Shown: piece after piece, positions 53,270-63,929 of the stretch
How the letters are laid out: each line of letters begins with the position of its first letter
Position numbering within the stretch: the first letter of the stretch is position 1
NCBI RefSeq assembly: GCF_963666255.1
Contig: NZ_OY762655.1
Span: forward strand, 434,001-498,000
Length of the DNA: 64,000 nt
DNA from: an uncultured Propionivibrio sp.
Lineage (GTDB): Bacteria; Pseudomonadota; Gammaproteobacteria; Burkholderiales; Rhodocyclaceae
Direction: 5' to 3'
The notes under the pieces: model-generated
Seen by the model: only the letters and a program-made list of their open reading frames with translations
Databases searched by the model: none
Told to the model about the DNA's origin: nothing
Made by a program: the position numbers and the translations under genes

Positions 53270-53350
53270 AGTGTGGGACACCTCCTATTCTCCTGATACA
53301 TGAATTTTGTTGTAGTAGCCTAATATAAAGAACTGTTATACGCTTAGTGT

Positions 53351-54331
53351 ATGGAAAAATTGTCGATTGGCTCTGATCGCCTAGACCTGCTGGAAACATT
53401 TGTCCGAATCGTTGAGGCGGGCAGCCTCTCTGCAGCCGCCCAGCAACAAGGTACTACCCAGCCGACTGTCAGCCGGCGCTTGCAGCAACTTGAACGAATC
53501 ATGGGGCTACGATTGTTGCAACGTTCTACGCATGCCATGAAGCTCACAGAGGATGGCGAGCGTTGTTATGGACATGCCAAGGAGTTGCTGGAGCGCTGGC
53601 ATGCCATTGAATCGGACTTGCGAGGAATCCAGGATTTGCCTCGCGGCAACCTACGGGTCTTGGTGCCATCGGTGTTCGGCCAGCAACAACTGATTCCCCC
53701 ATTGGTCGAATTTCTAACCAATCATCCCGATGTGTCTGTGGAGTGGCTATTGCACGATCGTATGCCAGATTTCATCGCAGAGAGCATCGATTGCGCTATT
53801 CGAATCGGTGCCGTTGATACGCCAGGATTGGTCGCCATCCGCTTGGCTGAATTACCCAGAATTGTCGTAGCAGCACCTAGCATCTTGGGAGGCCGGCCGC
53901 CCCCTTCGGACCCGGTAGCGTTGGCTCAATTGCCATGGATTGCGCTTAATACGTTTTACCGCGAGGAGGTGGTGTTACGCCATGTACAGCTTGGAGAAAC
54001 TCAACGATTTGCGATCCATCCCCGTTTATCAACCGATCATCTTCATGCGCTCTGTAATGCTGCACTGGCCGGTTTGGGGGTCGGTATCGCTTCTGCCTGG
54101 GCGGTTGCCGATGCACTGGGCGACGGACGATTGATCCAACTTGCTCCTGAGTGGTCTGCGCCGCCCTTACCGATTTCGCTGGTGTATCCCCCCGCTCGTT
54201 TTCGCCCGGCTCGTTTGAGGGCGTTCATTCAGGTGATGCGGGATTACCTTCCTCAAGTGCCTGGAGTCCGATTGCCGGGTTCTCCTCACGATCTACTCAA
54301 CCGGAACCGTGATCGAGCAGAACAAGGTTGA
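53351..54331 (+). CDS. LysR-family transcriptional regulator
   Basis: The 326-residue protein has an N-terminal winged helix (about 10-68; FVRIVEAGSLSAAAQQQG, TVSRRLQQLERIMGLRLLQRS) and a LysR substrate-binding domain (about 95-300; GNLRVLVPSVFGQQQLIP). CrgA/PecT-like proteins of this type often act on the divergent neighbour, here the MFS exporter. The two start codons are 106 bp apart; the shared intergenic region holds both promoters. Confidence 0.9.
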   Translation: MEKLSIGSDRLDLLETFVRIVEAGSLSAAAQQQGTTQPTVSRRLQQLERIMGLRLLQRSTHAMKLTEDGERCYGHAKELLERWHAIESDLRGIQDLPRGNLRVLVPSVFGQQQLIPPLVEFLTNHPDVSVEWLLHDRMPDFIAESIDCAIRIGAVDTPGLVAIRLAELPRIVVAAPSILGGRPPPSDPVALAQLPWIALNTFYREEVVLRHVQLGETQRFAIHPRLSTDHLHALCNAALAGLGVGIASAWAVADALGDGRLIQLAPEWSAPPLPISLVYPPARFRPARLRAFIQVMRDYLPQVPGVRLPGSPHDLLNRNRDRAEQG

Positions 54332-54436
54332 AAAAAGTTTCGCATGCGAAGCCAAGGTCGAACGATAACGAGCAATCGCGCGACCTGGCACCGCAACCTG
54401 CGTCTTCAAGTAAAGATCCGAACACGCTTCTGAGGA

Positions 54437-56062
54437 CTAAAGTCGATAGGCTCGAACGATCTTCTGCATTTCCGTCGAAAGATTATCGAGATCCTTGGCG
54501 ACTTTGGCACTGTTGTCAGCCGCCGCACTGCTCTCCTCGGACATCTGCGCAATACGCTCGACTTGTTGCGCGATCGTTGTCATTGCCGAAGCTTGTTCGC
54601 GAATGGCTGATGAAATTTCCTGGACCATTTCCACCGCATTTCGACTTCCAACGCCGATCTGGTTAATCGCGTCGTTCGCCTTGTTGGCTGAATCGACGCC
54701 CTTGCCGACTTCCGTGACGACGTTTTCCATCCGAACGGCCACTTCATCGGCACCGACCCTCATGGATTCGATCGTTTGAGATATCTCCTGCGTCGAAATT
54801 GAGGTTCGCTCGGCCAGCTTGCGCACTTCGTCGGCAACAACCGCAAATCCGCGCCCTTGCTCTCCTGCGCGGGCCGCTTCAATCGCAGCATTGAGCGCCA
54901 GCAAGTTGGTTTGGTCAGCCACTTCCTTGATGACCGCGACAACACTGGAAATTCTCTGGCTGTTTTCGACCAATTCACGAATCCGGTCAGCGGCCTCGTG
55001 GACGGTCGTCGAAATCTTGTTGATGTCGCTTACCGTCTTACCAATGACGGCCTCACCGGATGCAGCAAGATCTCCAGATTCACTTGAAATACGATCTGCT
55101 TCATGCGCGCGATCACCAACGTGGTTGATGCTAACCGTCATTTGTTCAACCGTCGCCGCCATGGCCGAAGCCGATTCACTTTGCTGATGCGATGCAATAG
55201 CGACCTGCCCCGATGTCGTTGCCATTTCATTGGCAGAATGGGCCACAGACGCCGAACGATCCAGGATAGTTTTGAGATTCCCCTGCAATTTGTCGAGCAG
55301 CCGATTCAATGCCTGTGCCGTAAGACCGATTTCGTCCTCGCGCAGTACTTTTACGCGTTGGGTAAAGTCAAGGTTCGCTTCCACCTGAGATACGCTGTCC
55401 CGGATCAGGTTCAGCGAACCACGGATATTGGTAAGCATGGAGTAACCCAACGCTGCTACGACCAGAAATGCCAGCACGGTGACAACGATAGACAGTTTGA
55501 TGGCAGAGGATACGGAGGCAACGACCTCGGTGGCGTAAGCATTCGCCATATTTTCATTAAAGGCGACGTGCTTATCCATGGCTTCCGTCGCCGCCAAAGC
55601 AACTGAACGCATTTCGCCGCGCACGAGTGCCATGGCCGCCGCCGTTTCGTTCTTTCTTGAAATAGGAAGCAAGCGCTGCTGGAGCATGTTTATATAGTTT
55701 GAAAGCGTTTGCTTATCGGATTCGAGCAGTTTTTTGTCTTCGTCGTTCGACAGCATTCCCTCATATTTCTTGAGTTCGTCATTCATCACACCAACGGCTT
55801 TCTCAAGAATTCTCTCGACCTCTGCCATGCCCGCATCATCGGTTGTAAGTACGTGAGCATAGGCATTGATACGAACTTGTTGGAATGCGCTTCGAGCATT
55901 TCCTAACGTCTTGATACTCGCCAAACTGTCGTCACGAACCTGGGTGACGCCCCTTTGTGCGTTCATTGCGGTTGCAAGCCCGATGACGCCAACGACGGTC
56001 AGCGCGATCAGCGAAATAGTGATCAAGAGAATAAGTCGTTTGGCGATAGTGATATTTTTCAT
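54437..56062 (-). CDS. Methyl-accepting chemotaxis protein
   Basis: The 541-residue receptor has membrane helices at about 10-32 and 190-212 around a four-helix-bundle (4HB_MCP) periplasmic sensor, a HAMP domain (about 213-265) and the signalling hairpin whose tip, [20 protein letters not shown], is conserved. AAGGA precedes ATG 56062. No C-terminal CheR pentapeptide: it ends KIVRAYRL. The ligand is unknown. It stands alone, unlinked to other chemotaxis genes. Confidence 0.93.
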   Translation of the reverse strand: MKNITIAKRLILLITISLIALTVVGVIGLATAMNAQRGVTQVRDDSLASIKTLGNARSAFQQVRINAYAHVLTTDDAGMAEVERILEKAVGVMNDELKKYEGMLSNDEDKKLLESDKQTLSNYINMLQQRLLPISRKNETAAAMALVRGEMRSVALAATEAMDKHVAFNENMANAYATEVVASVSSAIKLSIVVTVLAFLVVAALGYSMLTNIRGSLNLIRDSVSQVEANLDFTQRVKVLREDEIGLTAQALNRLLDKLQGNLKTILDRSASVAHSANEMATTSGQVAIASHQQSESASAMAATVEQMTVSINHVGDRAHEADRISSESGDLAASGEAVIGKTVSDINKISTTVHEAADRIRELVENSQRISSVVAVIKEVADQTNLLALNAAIEAARAGEQGRGFAVVADEVRKLAERTSISTQEISQTIESMRVGADEVAVRMENVVTEVGKGVDSANKANDAINQIGVGSRNAVEMVQEISSAIREQASAMTTIAQQVERIAQMSEESSAAADNSAKVAKDLDNLSTEMQKIVRAYRL

Positions 56063-56532
56063 TTGTCAGATTCCTTCGCTTAAAAATAAACGTCATCGGC
56101 GAATCTTTAGAGTCCCTGCAAAACTGGCGTGCAATATTCCTGATGATGCATCTTGCAAGAACTCGTACCTATAAACCGCTAGATGGAAGCGGTTTTACAC
56201 AACATCGTGCCCATCTTGTCATGTAAACATGACGTAACGGAATTGTAATTCATTTTGAATATTTTCCACACAAATCAGCTTTCTCTATCCTGTTTGCATC
56301 CAGGAGGCCTTGGACGCTGACCAATAAGGCCGTGCGTTATAAGTTAGAGTGACAATGTGCCGCTCAATAGCCTGATTGTGCGAACAGTCAGGTGGCATAA
56401 AGGGTCGATTGCATCGGGCGCGCCAAATGGTCCGGGAATACATGCTCGGACCACCATCAATAAGCTGTCTCGGCGTGCGGCGACAGAGTTCGGAACCAGA
56501 ATCAACACGTATTTGCTTCCTGAGGAGACACC
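56063..56532. other. Intergenic region with a stem-loop
   Basis: Contains the perfect hairpin AAACCGCT-N7-AGCGGTTT at 56173-56195, followed by TTACAC. It could be a terminator-like or leader structure, but no gene ends beside it. The rest holds the divergent promoters of the chemotaxis receptor and the GST, with no coding sequence recognised. Confidence 0.4.
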
Positions 56533-57156
56533 ATGCTGAAAGTTCTCGGTCGGTCCAATTCGATCAACGTCAAGAAAGTTCTCTGGCTTTGTCATGAACT
56601 CGGCTTGGCATACGAGCATGTCGAATGGGGCAAGGAAGGACTGCCGCTCAAATCCGACGATTTCCTCGCACTCAATCCCAATGCCAAGGTGCCTGTGATC
56701 GTGGATGATGGCTTCGTCCTTTGGGAGTCGAACACGATTTGTCGTTACCTGGCCGGGTGCCAGCAGCGAATCGACCTCTTGCCGAGCGACATTCGCCAAC
56801 GCGCTCGGGTCGAGCAATGGATGGACTGGCAGGCTACCGAACTCAACAATGCCTGGCGTTACGCTTTCATGGGCCTTGTGCGCAAGAGCCCTGAGTATCG
56901 GGATGCGCAGGAAATCGCAAAGAGTATCGAGAGTTGGAACCACCACATTCGAATCCTGGACCAGGCCGTGGCACAGACTGGCGCGTTCGTCACTGGAGAG
57001 GCATTTACCTTGGCCGATATCGTGCTGGGCGTTGCTGTACACCGCTGGTTCATGTCGCCCATCGAACGCTTCGACCTGCCGCATGTGGCGGCCTATTACG
57101 AACGACTAGCGCAGCGACCGGGTTATCTCCTCCACGGCCGTAACAGCGTGCCGTAG
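56533..57156 (+). CDS. Glutathione S-transferase
   Basis: The 207-residue protein has a thioredoxin-like N-terminal domain (about 1-78) with NSINVKKVLWLCHELGL and the glutathione-binding NPNAKVPVIVDDGFVLWES (cis-Pro V-P, then E-S), and a helical C-terminal domain with FTLADIVLGVAVHRW. The ATG has GAGGAG five bases upstream. It probably serves detoxification. A LysR fragment lies convergent to it and was perhaps once its regulator. Confidence 0.92.
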   Translation: MLKVLGRSNSINVKKVLWLCHELGLAYEHVEWGKEGLPLKSDDFLALNPNAKVPVIVDDGFVLWESNTICRYLAGCQQRIDLLPSDIRQRARVEQWMDWQATELNNAWRYAFMGLVRKSPEYRDAQEIAKSIESWNHHIRILDQAVAQTGAFVTGEAFTLADIVLGVAVHRWFMSPIERFDLPHVAAYYERLAQRPGYLLHGRNSVP

Positions 57157-57234
57157 CAGTTACGCTCACAAATATAGCGGGAGACAGAACGATGCTTGAT
57201 CTTTATTAATGGACGACGCCAAATGGCCACAAGA

Positions 57235-57609
57235 TCACGATCTTGACGGAGGAAGCTCAGCTTCTCTATGCAAACCACCTCGTGAAATTTCTGGCAGCAA
57301 ATCGTTGTGTTCCTTGCAAAATCTAACAAATTCTTCGGTGGTCGCACTCATTCCCTTTGAAAGATACATCGTTCCAAATTCTTCAAACAGTCTGGGGCCC
57401 GGGATATTGAGAGGTACAAGGGTTCCGTCTTGCAACTCCCTTTGAATCCCCCAGTCCGGCAGAAAAGCAACGCCAAATCCCACAGCGGTCATTGCGCTGA
57501 TCAGATGAGTGTCGTTAGATTGAAGAACTACCGGCGGAGAGACGCCAAGATTGCTGAAATAGTAATCGGTACCGTCGCCATCAACGTGCTCGAAGGCAAG
57601 GTGGACCAC
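57235..57609 (-). pseudogene. LysR regulator fragment (substrate-binding domain end)
   Basis: The translation VLQSNDTHLISAMTAVGFGVAFLPDW, then LVPLNIPGPRLFEEFGTMYLSKG and TEEFVRFCKEHND is the last ~110 residues of a LysR substrate-binding domain. The helix-turn-helix and the first subdomain are missing. The break is at about 57580-57600, where second-locus tpsB sequence begins in the opposite direction. No promoter or start belongs to it. Confidence 0.75.
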
Positions 57610-58890
57610 GGCCGGATCGGTGAATCAGCCGGTTATGCTCCTGACGTCTTGCAGCGCTTCCTCGATCAAAGCCTGTGCGGGCGCGCGACGCCCGATTGTG
57701 CCGGCGTGCCCATGCAACGCGCGCCGATCGATCGTGCGATCGGGATCATTGCCGATCTGCCGGGCGTCAATAGTGTCGGTGGAACACTGTCGCCGGGCGG
57801 TCCGATCGGCACCAGCGACCTGACCCTCGATGCCACCGCCGATCCGGATCGCGTCTGGACCATCGGCGTCGACAATTTCGGCAACCGCTACATCGGTCGC
57901 GACCGCGTCAGTACGGGCGTGCGGATGAACAACCCGACGGGGATCGGCGACCGTCTGATCGCCGACCTGATCACTTCAGGTCGAGGCATGAGCAACGGCT
58001 ACCTCGAATACAGCCTGCCGATCGGTTACGCCGGCTGGCGGACCGGCTTGAGCGCCACCCACTCCGTCTACAAACTTGGGGCGCCCTTCGACCTCACCGA
58101 TTCGCACGGCAAGGCCGACATCCTCTCGCCCTACCTCGCCTACCCGCTCATCCGCAGCCAGGATAAAAATCTCTATTTTCGCGGCAGCTACAGCGCCAAA
58201 TGGTTGGAAGACGATGTGCTCGACAGCGCTTTCAAGAAGCGCGAGCATGCATTCTCGCTCGGACTCAATGGCGACACGGTCGACGGCCTCTTAGGTGGCG
58301 GCGCCAACGGTTATGCCCTCAGCTACGGTCGCGGCCGCATCACGCTTGCCGGCACCGCTTCTCCTGCCGGCGTTCCCAACAACTCGGGCGATTTCGACAA
58401 GATCAACTACAGCCTTTGGCGTGACCAGACCCTGGGCTATTTCAACAGTTCCACGACCCGTTTGAGCCTGTACGGGGCGTTGCGCGGGCAAAGCGCCAAC
58501 CGCAATCTGGACTCCGTCGAGAAGTTCACCTTGGGCGGACCCGGTGGCGTGCGGGCCTATCCGGTCGGAGAAGCGATCGGCGACGAAGGCAAACTGGCCA
58601 CGCTGGAACTGCGTTACTCGACCAGCGTCACGGCCTTCGGCGGCAGCAACCTGACCCTGGCGCTGTTCCGCGACCAGGGCTGGCTGACGGTGAACCATCG
58701 CCCGTGGGCAGGCTACACCGGCCCTGCAACCCGCCAGCTGCACGGCAATGGCGTCGGCATCGAGTTTTCGCGACGCAACGCCTTCGCCTGGAAGCTGGTA
58801 TGGGCGGTTCGCGATCGTGGCGGCGAGCTGCCCACCTCGGACGACACCAACCGCAACCGCTTCTGGCTGCAAGGAAGCCTCATCTTCTGA
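57505..58890 (+). pseudogene. TpsB of a second TPS locus, 5' truncated
   Basis: From about 57575 onward the reading frame encodes a ShlB/FhaC-type protein. It starts inside a POTRA domain (GTVAINVLEGKVDHGRIGES), goes through the second POTRA (PGVNSVGGTLSPGGPIGTSD) and the complete barrel (TLGGPGGVRAYPVGEA; C-terminal LQGSLIF). Signal peptide and the first POTRA part are missing: upstream codons are antisense to the LysR fragment. Without a signal peptide it cannot reach the outer membrane, so it is probably inactive. If a start at 57505 is used, the N-terminal 20-odd residues are non-native. tpsA2 follows after 48 bp. Confidence 0.7.
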
Positions 58891-58938
58891 TTTCCCCCGA
58901 AGATCTGGCGATCTCCCACGTATCGAGGGAGTACGCTC

Positions 58939-61900
58939 ATGAGCGCCAATCGTTATCGGTTCGTCTTCATTCGGCACGTCGGTAGTCCTGTTCGTGCTTC
59001 CGTAATGTCGTCATCGCGGGGGCATGGCAATGCGGCCCTGATCGTGGCCAGGCCGGGTTTTTGCCGCGTATCCCTGCGTCCTCTGGCAGTGGCGCTGGCT
59101 CTCGCTTTCGCCGGCGGCGGGCTGGCGGCACCGCCCCTGCCGGTCGGCGGACAGGTTGTCGGCGGATCAGGCAGCATCAGCCAGAGTGGCACGACACTGA
59201 CGGTGCAACAGAACAGCGCCCGCCTGTCGGCCAACTGGCAGAGTTTCGACATTGCTGCGGGGCACAGCGTCGTCTTTATCCAGCCCTCGGCGAATGCGGT
59301 GGCGCTGAACCGGGTGCTGGGCGGCAGTCGTTCGGAAATTTACGGCAATCTCAGCGCCAACGGGCAGGTCTTCCTGATCAATCCCAATGGCGTGCTGTTC
59401 CGCAAGACGGCGGAAGTCAATGTCGGTAGCTTGCTGGCGACGACGCGAGACATCTCGGACACCGACTTCATGGCCGGCCGGTATCGCTTCACCGATACCG
59501 GCGGCAAGGGAGACGTGGTCAACCAGGGCAATCTCAAGGCGGTCGACGGCGGCTTTGTCGTGTTGGCTGGAACGCGGGTATCGAACGAGGGAACGATCAG
59601 CGCGACGGGAGGGACGGTGGCGCTGGCGGCGGGCGAGACGATCGCGCTGGATCTGGACAGTGGCGGCCAGCTCAAGGTCAGGGTGGACGGTGCGGTGCTT
59701 CAGGCACTGACCGAAAACCGCGGGCTGATCGAAGCCGACGGCGGCCAGGTATTCCTGACCGCACGCGGCAAGGATATGCTGCAAAGCAGCGCGATCAACC
59801 TCACGGGCGTCATCCGTGCGCGCGGCATTCGCGAGAAGAACGGCGTGGTGGTGCTCGATGGCGGGGACGACGGCGCCGTGTTGGTCGACGGCGGCCGCAT
59901 CGATGTCTCGAGCGACACCGGGCATGGCGGCACGGCGGTGGTGTCCGGTCGCCTCATCGGCGTCGTCGATGGCGCGCTGATTGATGCCGCCGGGCGCGAC
60001 GGCGGCGGCCGCGTCATCATCGGCGGCGATCTGCTCGGCAAGGTATCGGAGATTCTGTCGGTACGATTGGCCGATCGCACGGTGGTCGATGGCAGCGCCC
60101 GCATCCGGATCGGCGCAGCGCTTGGCGACGGCGGCTTCGTCGAAACCTCCGGCCGCTGCGTCGCCATCGACGGCACGATTGACGGGGCTTCCGCGGGCAC
60201 CGCCGGTCGCTGGCTGATCGATCCGCTGAACGTCACCATTGGCGCGGCCGATGCCAACGGGTCCTGGTCGGGCGGTGCGCCGAACATATTTACGCCGAGC
60301 GCGACCGGCTCGACGGTCTCGGCCGCGTCGATCCAGACCGCCTTGAATGCCGGCACGGCGGTGGAAGTCACCACCGGCAGCACCGGTTCGGAAGCCGGCG
60401 ACATCACGCTTTTGAGCAGCATTACCAAGACGGCCGGCGGTGACACCTCGCTGACGCTGACTGCTGCCGGCAGCATCAATACCAACGGAGGCATCAACGT
60501 GACGAGCGGCCAGCTCGCGACGACCTTCAACGCCAATGGCGGCACTATTTCGGGGAGCGGCGGCATCAACACCAACGGGGGCCTGCTCACCTTGAATGCT
60601 GCGTCGGGCTTCGGCATTCTGAACAGCGTCATTTCCGGCACCGGCGGCTTGAGGAAAACCGGTGCCGGCACGCAAGTCATCATGGTTGGTTTCTATACCG
60701 GCGCGACGACGGTCAATGCCGGGACCTTGCAGGTGGGGTTCGGCGCCTCGGGCAATTCGATTTCGGCGGCGTCAGCGGTGACGGTCGATGCCGGTGCGAC
60801 GATGGCATGGAACAGTGCTAACAATTCAACTCCCGTCACCATCGGCAACGCCTTGAGCGGTGCCGGCACAGTGCTGTTGAAAGGGTCAAACAATTCGTCA
60901 CACACGGGATACAGCACTTATTCACTCACCGGCAACAACGCCGGTTTTAGCGGCACACTGGTACTCAACAGCGCCATGCTGGCGGGCGTCACGGCGCAAA
61001 GCCAGTTGGGGACGGCCGCGATCGATGTGCAGACGAATTCGACGCTTGGACTGACCGGCGCGACGATCGCCAACGCGATTACCGTCGAGAATGGCGCCGG
61101 TTGGTATGCATCCAATGGATACGTCTATGGCGCCCTTCGGCTTGAAGGCAACAATACGCTCAATGGCAACATCATCACCCGGCAGACCGGGCCGACGTTG
61201 GGTGATGTTAGTGGCGCCAACACCACGGTCGGCAGTTATGGCGGCGGCAACAGCACGATCAATGGCGTGATTTCGGGGCCGGGCGGCTTTTCAATGAGCC
61301 ATGCGACAGGCGGCGACGACACGACGAAGGCAACGACAAACATCACGCTGGCCGGCAACCAGTCGAACACCTATGGCGGCAAGACAGTGGTGGATGGGCA
61401 AGGCGGTGTTATCAGCCTGATCCTTGCCAAGACCGGCGGCGCCGTCGCCATTCCTGGCGGCACCACCGTGCAGATGGGCAATCGATCCGACACCGCTGGA
61501 GGGGCCAATCTGCGCATGGGGGCCGACAATCAGTTCGGCCCGGGTGTCGTGTTGAATATGGTGGGATCCGCCTGGGGCGTCAACGTCGATCTTCTCGGCA
61601 CTTCGCAGACTCTGGCGGGCATTACCGGCGGCACGGCAAGCGCGCTCGCCCCAGGCTTTATCGAGAACCAGGGCGTCGACAATGTCGTGCCGGCGGGCAA
61701 GGTCTACGACGGTCTGCTGGCGGCAAGCGGATCAACGCTCTCAGCCAGCGTGACGGGCGGACTGGTCAACGACGACACGGCAAGTTTGAATACCGCCGGT
61801 CAGTCGCTGGCTTTCGACAGCGCGCACGCCGGCGAACGGACCATTAACGTCACCGGCGTATCGACGGTATCGGTCATCGGTGGCGGGGCCGGACTCAAGG

Positions 61901-63258
61901 ACGGTACGGCAGGCAATGCGACGGCCGGTCAAACCGCCGACTACAGCTTCATATCGCCATCGGTGGCTTCGGCAACGGCGACGATCTCGCCAAAGCCCCT
62001 GGCGGCGACAACGACGATCTCTGCAGTGGATAAGGTTTATGACGGCACCACGCTGGCGACGGGATCCAGCTTCACAAGCAGCGTGACAAGCGGACTGATC
62101 AACGGCGATACGGCGGTGCTGAACACCACCGGTCAGTCGCTGGCTTTCGACAGTGCGCACGCCGGCAGCAGGACCGTTGGCGCCACCGGTACCGCAGTAC
62201 TGGGACCGGTGACAGGCATGGGATCCGGAGCCAGGGACGGTAGTTCACCGGGCAATGAGGTGGCCGGCCAAAACAGCGACTACAACCTGATGCCCTTCGT
62301 GTGCACACCGGCAACGGCAAGCATCACGCCCAAGACCCTGACGCTCACTGGCGCATCGATCAGCGGCGCCGACAAGACGTATGACGGACTCGTCGCCGCA
62401 ACCGGGTCGACGCTTGTAACGGGAACGGTGACGGGGTTTGTCGGAGCCGACACCGGCGCTGCCGATCCAGGCGCCCTGTCGCTGGTCTTCAATAGCGAGC
62501 ACGTTACGGCGGCGACCACCATTTCAGCAACAGGTAACGTTGATTACACGCTCAACGGTGCTGCCCGCGGGACCGGTAGTGGCACATCCGTGGGTAACGA
62601 GGTGGCCGGCTTGCGCAGCGACTATAGCTTTACACCACCGCCCATAGCCCCCGTGGCCGGCAATATCACGCCAAGAGGAATTGCCGCGGTAACTGGCATT
62701 ACGGCCGAGGACAAGCGTTTCGACGCGAGTACTGCGGCGATCTTGAACACGTCCGGCGCCAGTTTCTCCGGCATGGTAGCGGGCGACGCCCTGACCGTCT
62801 CCACAGCAACCGGAGACTTTGACACCGCCTCGCCGGGAACGAACAAGACCGTCTCCATTGTCGGCATCGCGCTGGGCGGCGCCAGTGCCAGCGATTACCG
62901 TTTGCTCGATACGACGGCGACAACGTTTGCCGATATTCTGCCAACCCCCGTTGCCAGCGTCGAAACGATCACTTCGTCCATCACACCCACCAGTGCGGTC
63001 ATCGGCCTGGCATTAGGCCAGAATGTCGCAGCACCGGTCGACACCGCGCTGGTCGTGGTTCCGGCAATCAAAGAAGGGCCTGCGGCGAGCGGAACACAAT
63101 ACCGGATCACGGTGACCGAAAGTGCGGAATCGAAACCTTTGCTGTTAGCGAACGATGCAATCGGGCAATCCGGCCATCTGCGTTGTGTCGGCGGTGCTTT
63201 GCGGGTCCCGAATAATGTTCGTCAGACGGTCGCGCCGTGTACATCGGGCGGAGAATGA
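58939..63258 (+). CDS. TpsA2: second filamentous-haemagglutinin-type exoprotein
   Basis: The 1439-residue protein has an N-terminal ESPR-like and signal region (about 1-55; PLAVALALAFAGGGLAAPP) and a TPS domain (about 60-330) with INPNGVLFRKTAEVNVG. Autotransporter-associated beta repeats follow (about 560-800; GGLRKTGAGTQVIM with TTVNAGTLQVG), then three diverged YDG domains (about 920-1290; KVYDGLLAA, KVYDGTTLA, KTYDGLVAA). It ends in a Cys-containing tail (RCVGGALRVPNN, VAPCTSGGE). GAGGGAG precedes ATG 58939. Its own TpsB is truncated, so export may depend on TpsB of the first locus, or may not occur. Confidence 0.9.
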   Translation: MSANRYRFVFIRHVGSPVRASVMSSSRGHGNAALIVARPGFCRVSLRPLAVALALAFAGGGLAAPPLPVGGQVVGGSGSISQSGTTLTVQQNSARLSANWQSFDIAAGHSVVFIQPSANAVALNRVLGGSRSEIYGNLSANGQVFLINPNGVLFRKTAEVNVGSLLATTRDISDTDFMAGRYRFTDTGGKGDVVNQGNLKAVDGGFVVLAGTRVSNEGTISATGGTVALAAGETIALDLDSGGQLKVRVDGAVLQALTENRGLIEADGGQVFLTARGKDMLQSSAINLTGVIRARGIREKNGVVVLDGGDDGAVLVDGGRIDVSSDTGHGGTAVVSGRLIGVVDGALIDAAGRDGGGRVIIGGDLLGKVSEILSVRLADRTVVDGSARIRIGAALGDGGFVETSGRCVAIDGTIDGASAGTAGRWLIDPLNVTIGAADANGSWSGGAPNIFTPSATGSTVSAASIQTALNAGTAVEVTTGSTGSEAGDITLLSSITKTAGGDTSLTLTAAGSINTNGGINVTSGQLATTFNANGGTISGSGGINTNGGLLTLNAASGFGILNSVISGTGGLRKTGAGTQVIMVGFYTGATTVNAGTLQVGFGASGNSISAASAVTVDAGATMAWNSANNSTPVTIGNALSGAGTVLLKGSNNSSHTGYSTYSLTGNNAGFSGTLVLNSAMLAGVTAQSQLGTAAIDVQTNSTLGLTGATIANAITVENGAGWYASNGYVYGALRLEGNNTLNGNIITRQTGPTLGDVSGANTTVGSYGGGNSTINGVISGPGGFSMSHATGGDDTTKATTNITLAGNQSNTYGGKTVVDGQGGVISLILAKTGGAVAIPGGTTVQMGNRSDTAGGANLRMGADNQFGPGVVLNMVGSAWGVNVDLLGTSQTLAGITGGTASALAPGFIENQGVDNVVPAGKVYDGLLAASGSTLSASVTGGLVNDDTASLNTAGQSLAFDSAHAGERTINVTGVSTVSVIGGGAGLKDGTAGNATAGQTADYSFISPSVASATATISPKPLAATTTISAVDKVYDGTTLATGSSFTSSVTSGLINGDTAVLNTTGQSLAFDSAHAGSRTVGATGTAVLGPVTGMGSGARDGSSPGNEVAGQNSDYNLMPFVCTPATASITPKTLTLTGASISGADKTYDGLVAATGSTLVTGTVTGFVGADTGAADPGALSLVFNSEHVTAATTISATGNVDYTLNGAARGTGSGTSVGNEVAGLRSDYSFTPPPIAPVAGNITPRGIAAVTGITAEDKRFDASTAAILNTSGASFSGMVAGDALTVSTATGDFDTASPGTNKTVSIVGIALGGASASDYRLLDTTATTFADILPTPVASVETITSSITPTSAVIGLALGQNVAAPVDTALVVVPAIKEGPAASGTQYRITVTESAESKPLLLANDAIGQSGHLRCVGGALRVPNNVRQTVAPCTSGGE

Positions 63259-63324
63259 TAGGAGCAGCCCGGAAAATCTGGCACCTGAATAAGTGACATT
63301 TTTTCACCACCATCGTCAACGCTA

Positions 63325-63350
63325 AGAAGCCCGGAAAACCGGGCTTCTTT
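63325..63350 (+). terminator. Rho-independent terminator after tpsA2
   Basis: AGAAGCCCGG-AAAA-CCGGGCTTCT, a perfect 10-bp stem with a 4-base loop and TT after it, 67 bp after the tpsA2 stop. The stem also ends in AAGAAG on the other side, so it could serve the convergent DUF1178 gene as well. Confidence 0.88.
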
Positions 63351-63472
63351 AATTCAGCTATTTCGACGATCTCTCCAAACAAGCATGCGAAGACCTGCCC
63401 CATAATACGTATCGGATTGAATTATTCCGATAACTCCACAATTAAAACGCGTTGCGGGGAAAAATAAGGATG

Positions 63473-63904
63473 TTAGTGAATTTCTTCTTTTCTTAAGGAC
63501 GGAAGCATTAAAACATCAATGCCTTCGTCGCGAAGATTCTCGAATTCCTCAAACGTTGCCTCGCCGCGAATAGCCCGCACCGGCGACTCGCTGTAGTGAA
63601 TACGCCTGGCTTCCTCGGAAAAATGGCTGCCGACATCCTCTGTATTCGCGATTACCGCCGAAATGACTTTCGAGAGCAATGCAAGCATGTCTTCCTGGCT
63701 TGCCTTTTCGCCATGCTCGACGCCAGGTGCTGATGCTGATTTGCGAGAAACATGTACGGCCGAAGGAATACGCCGTATATCGCTGGATCCGCAATGCGGG
63801 CAGGAAATCAGCCCTTTTTCGAGCTGATCTTCGTAGTTCTCCTGGGATTGAAACCAACCTTCAAAGGTATGCCCAAGATCACAGGTTAAATCAAAAATAA
63901 TCAT
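63473..63904 (-). CDS. DUF1178 family protein
   Basis: The 143-residue protein begins MIIFDLTCDLGHTFEGWF, followed by a CPHCGS zinc-ribbon-like knuckle and a helical acidic C-terminus (EEARRIHYSESPVRAIRGEA). This is the DUF1178 layout; function unknown. ATG 63904 is chosen; the longer open frame would run into the tRNA-Leu gene. Confidence 0.92.
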   Translation of the reverse strand: MIIFDLTCDLGHTFEGWFQSQENYEDQLEKGLISCPHCGSSDIRRIPSAVHVSRKSASAPGVEHGEKASQEDMLALLSKVISAVIANTEDVGSHFSEEARRIHYSESPVRAIRGEATFEEFENLRDEGIDVLMLPSLRKEEIH

Positions 63905-63929
63905 CGAGTGTATTTCAAGTGTTCGGTAT

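Noticed and set aside
56344-57084. 246-codon minus-strand open frame opposite the GST gene
   Set aside because: The plus strand carries a complete GST with a strong ribosome binding site; this frame is its shadow.
59167-60675. Two long minus-strand open frames across tpsA2 (about 500 and 330 codons)
   Set aside because: They are shadows of a repetitive G+C-rich coding sequence; neither has a start signal or recognisable protein features.
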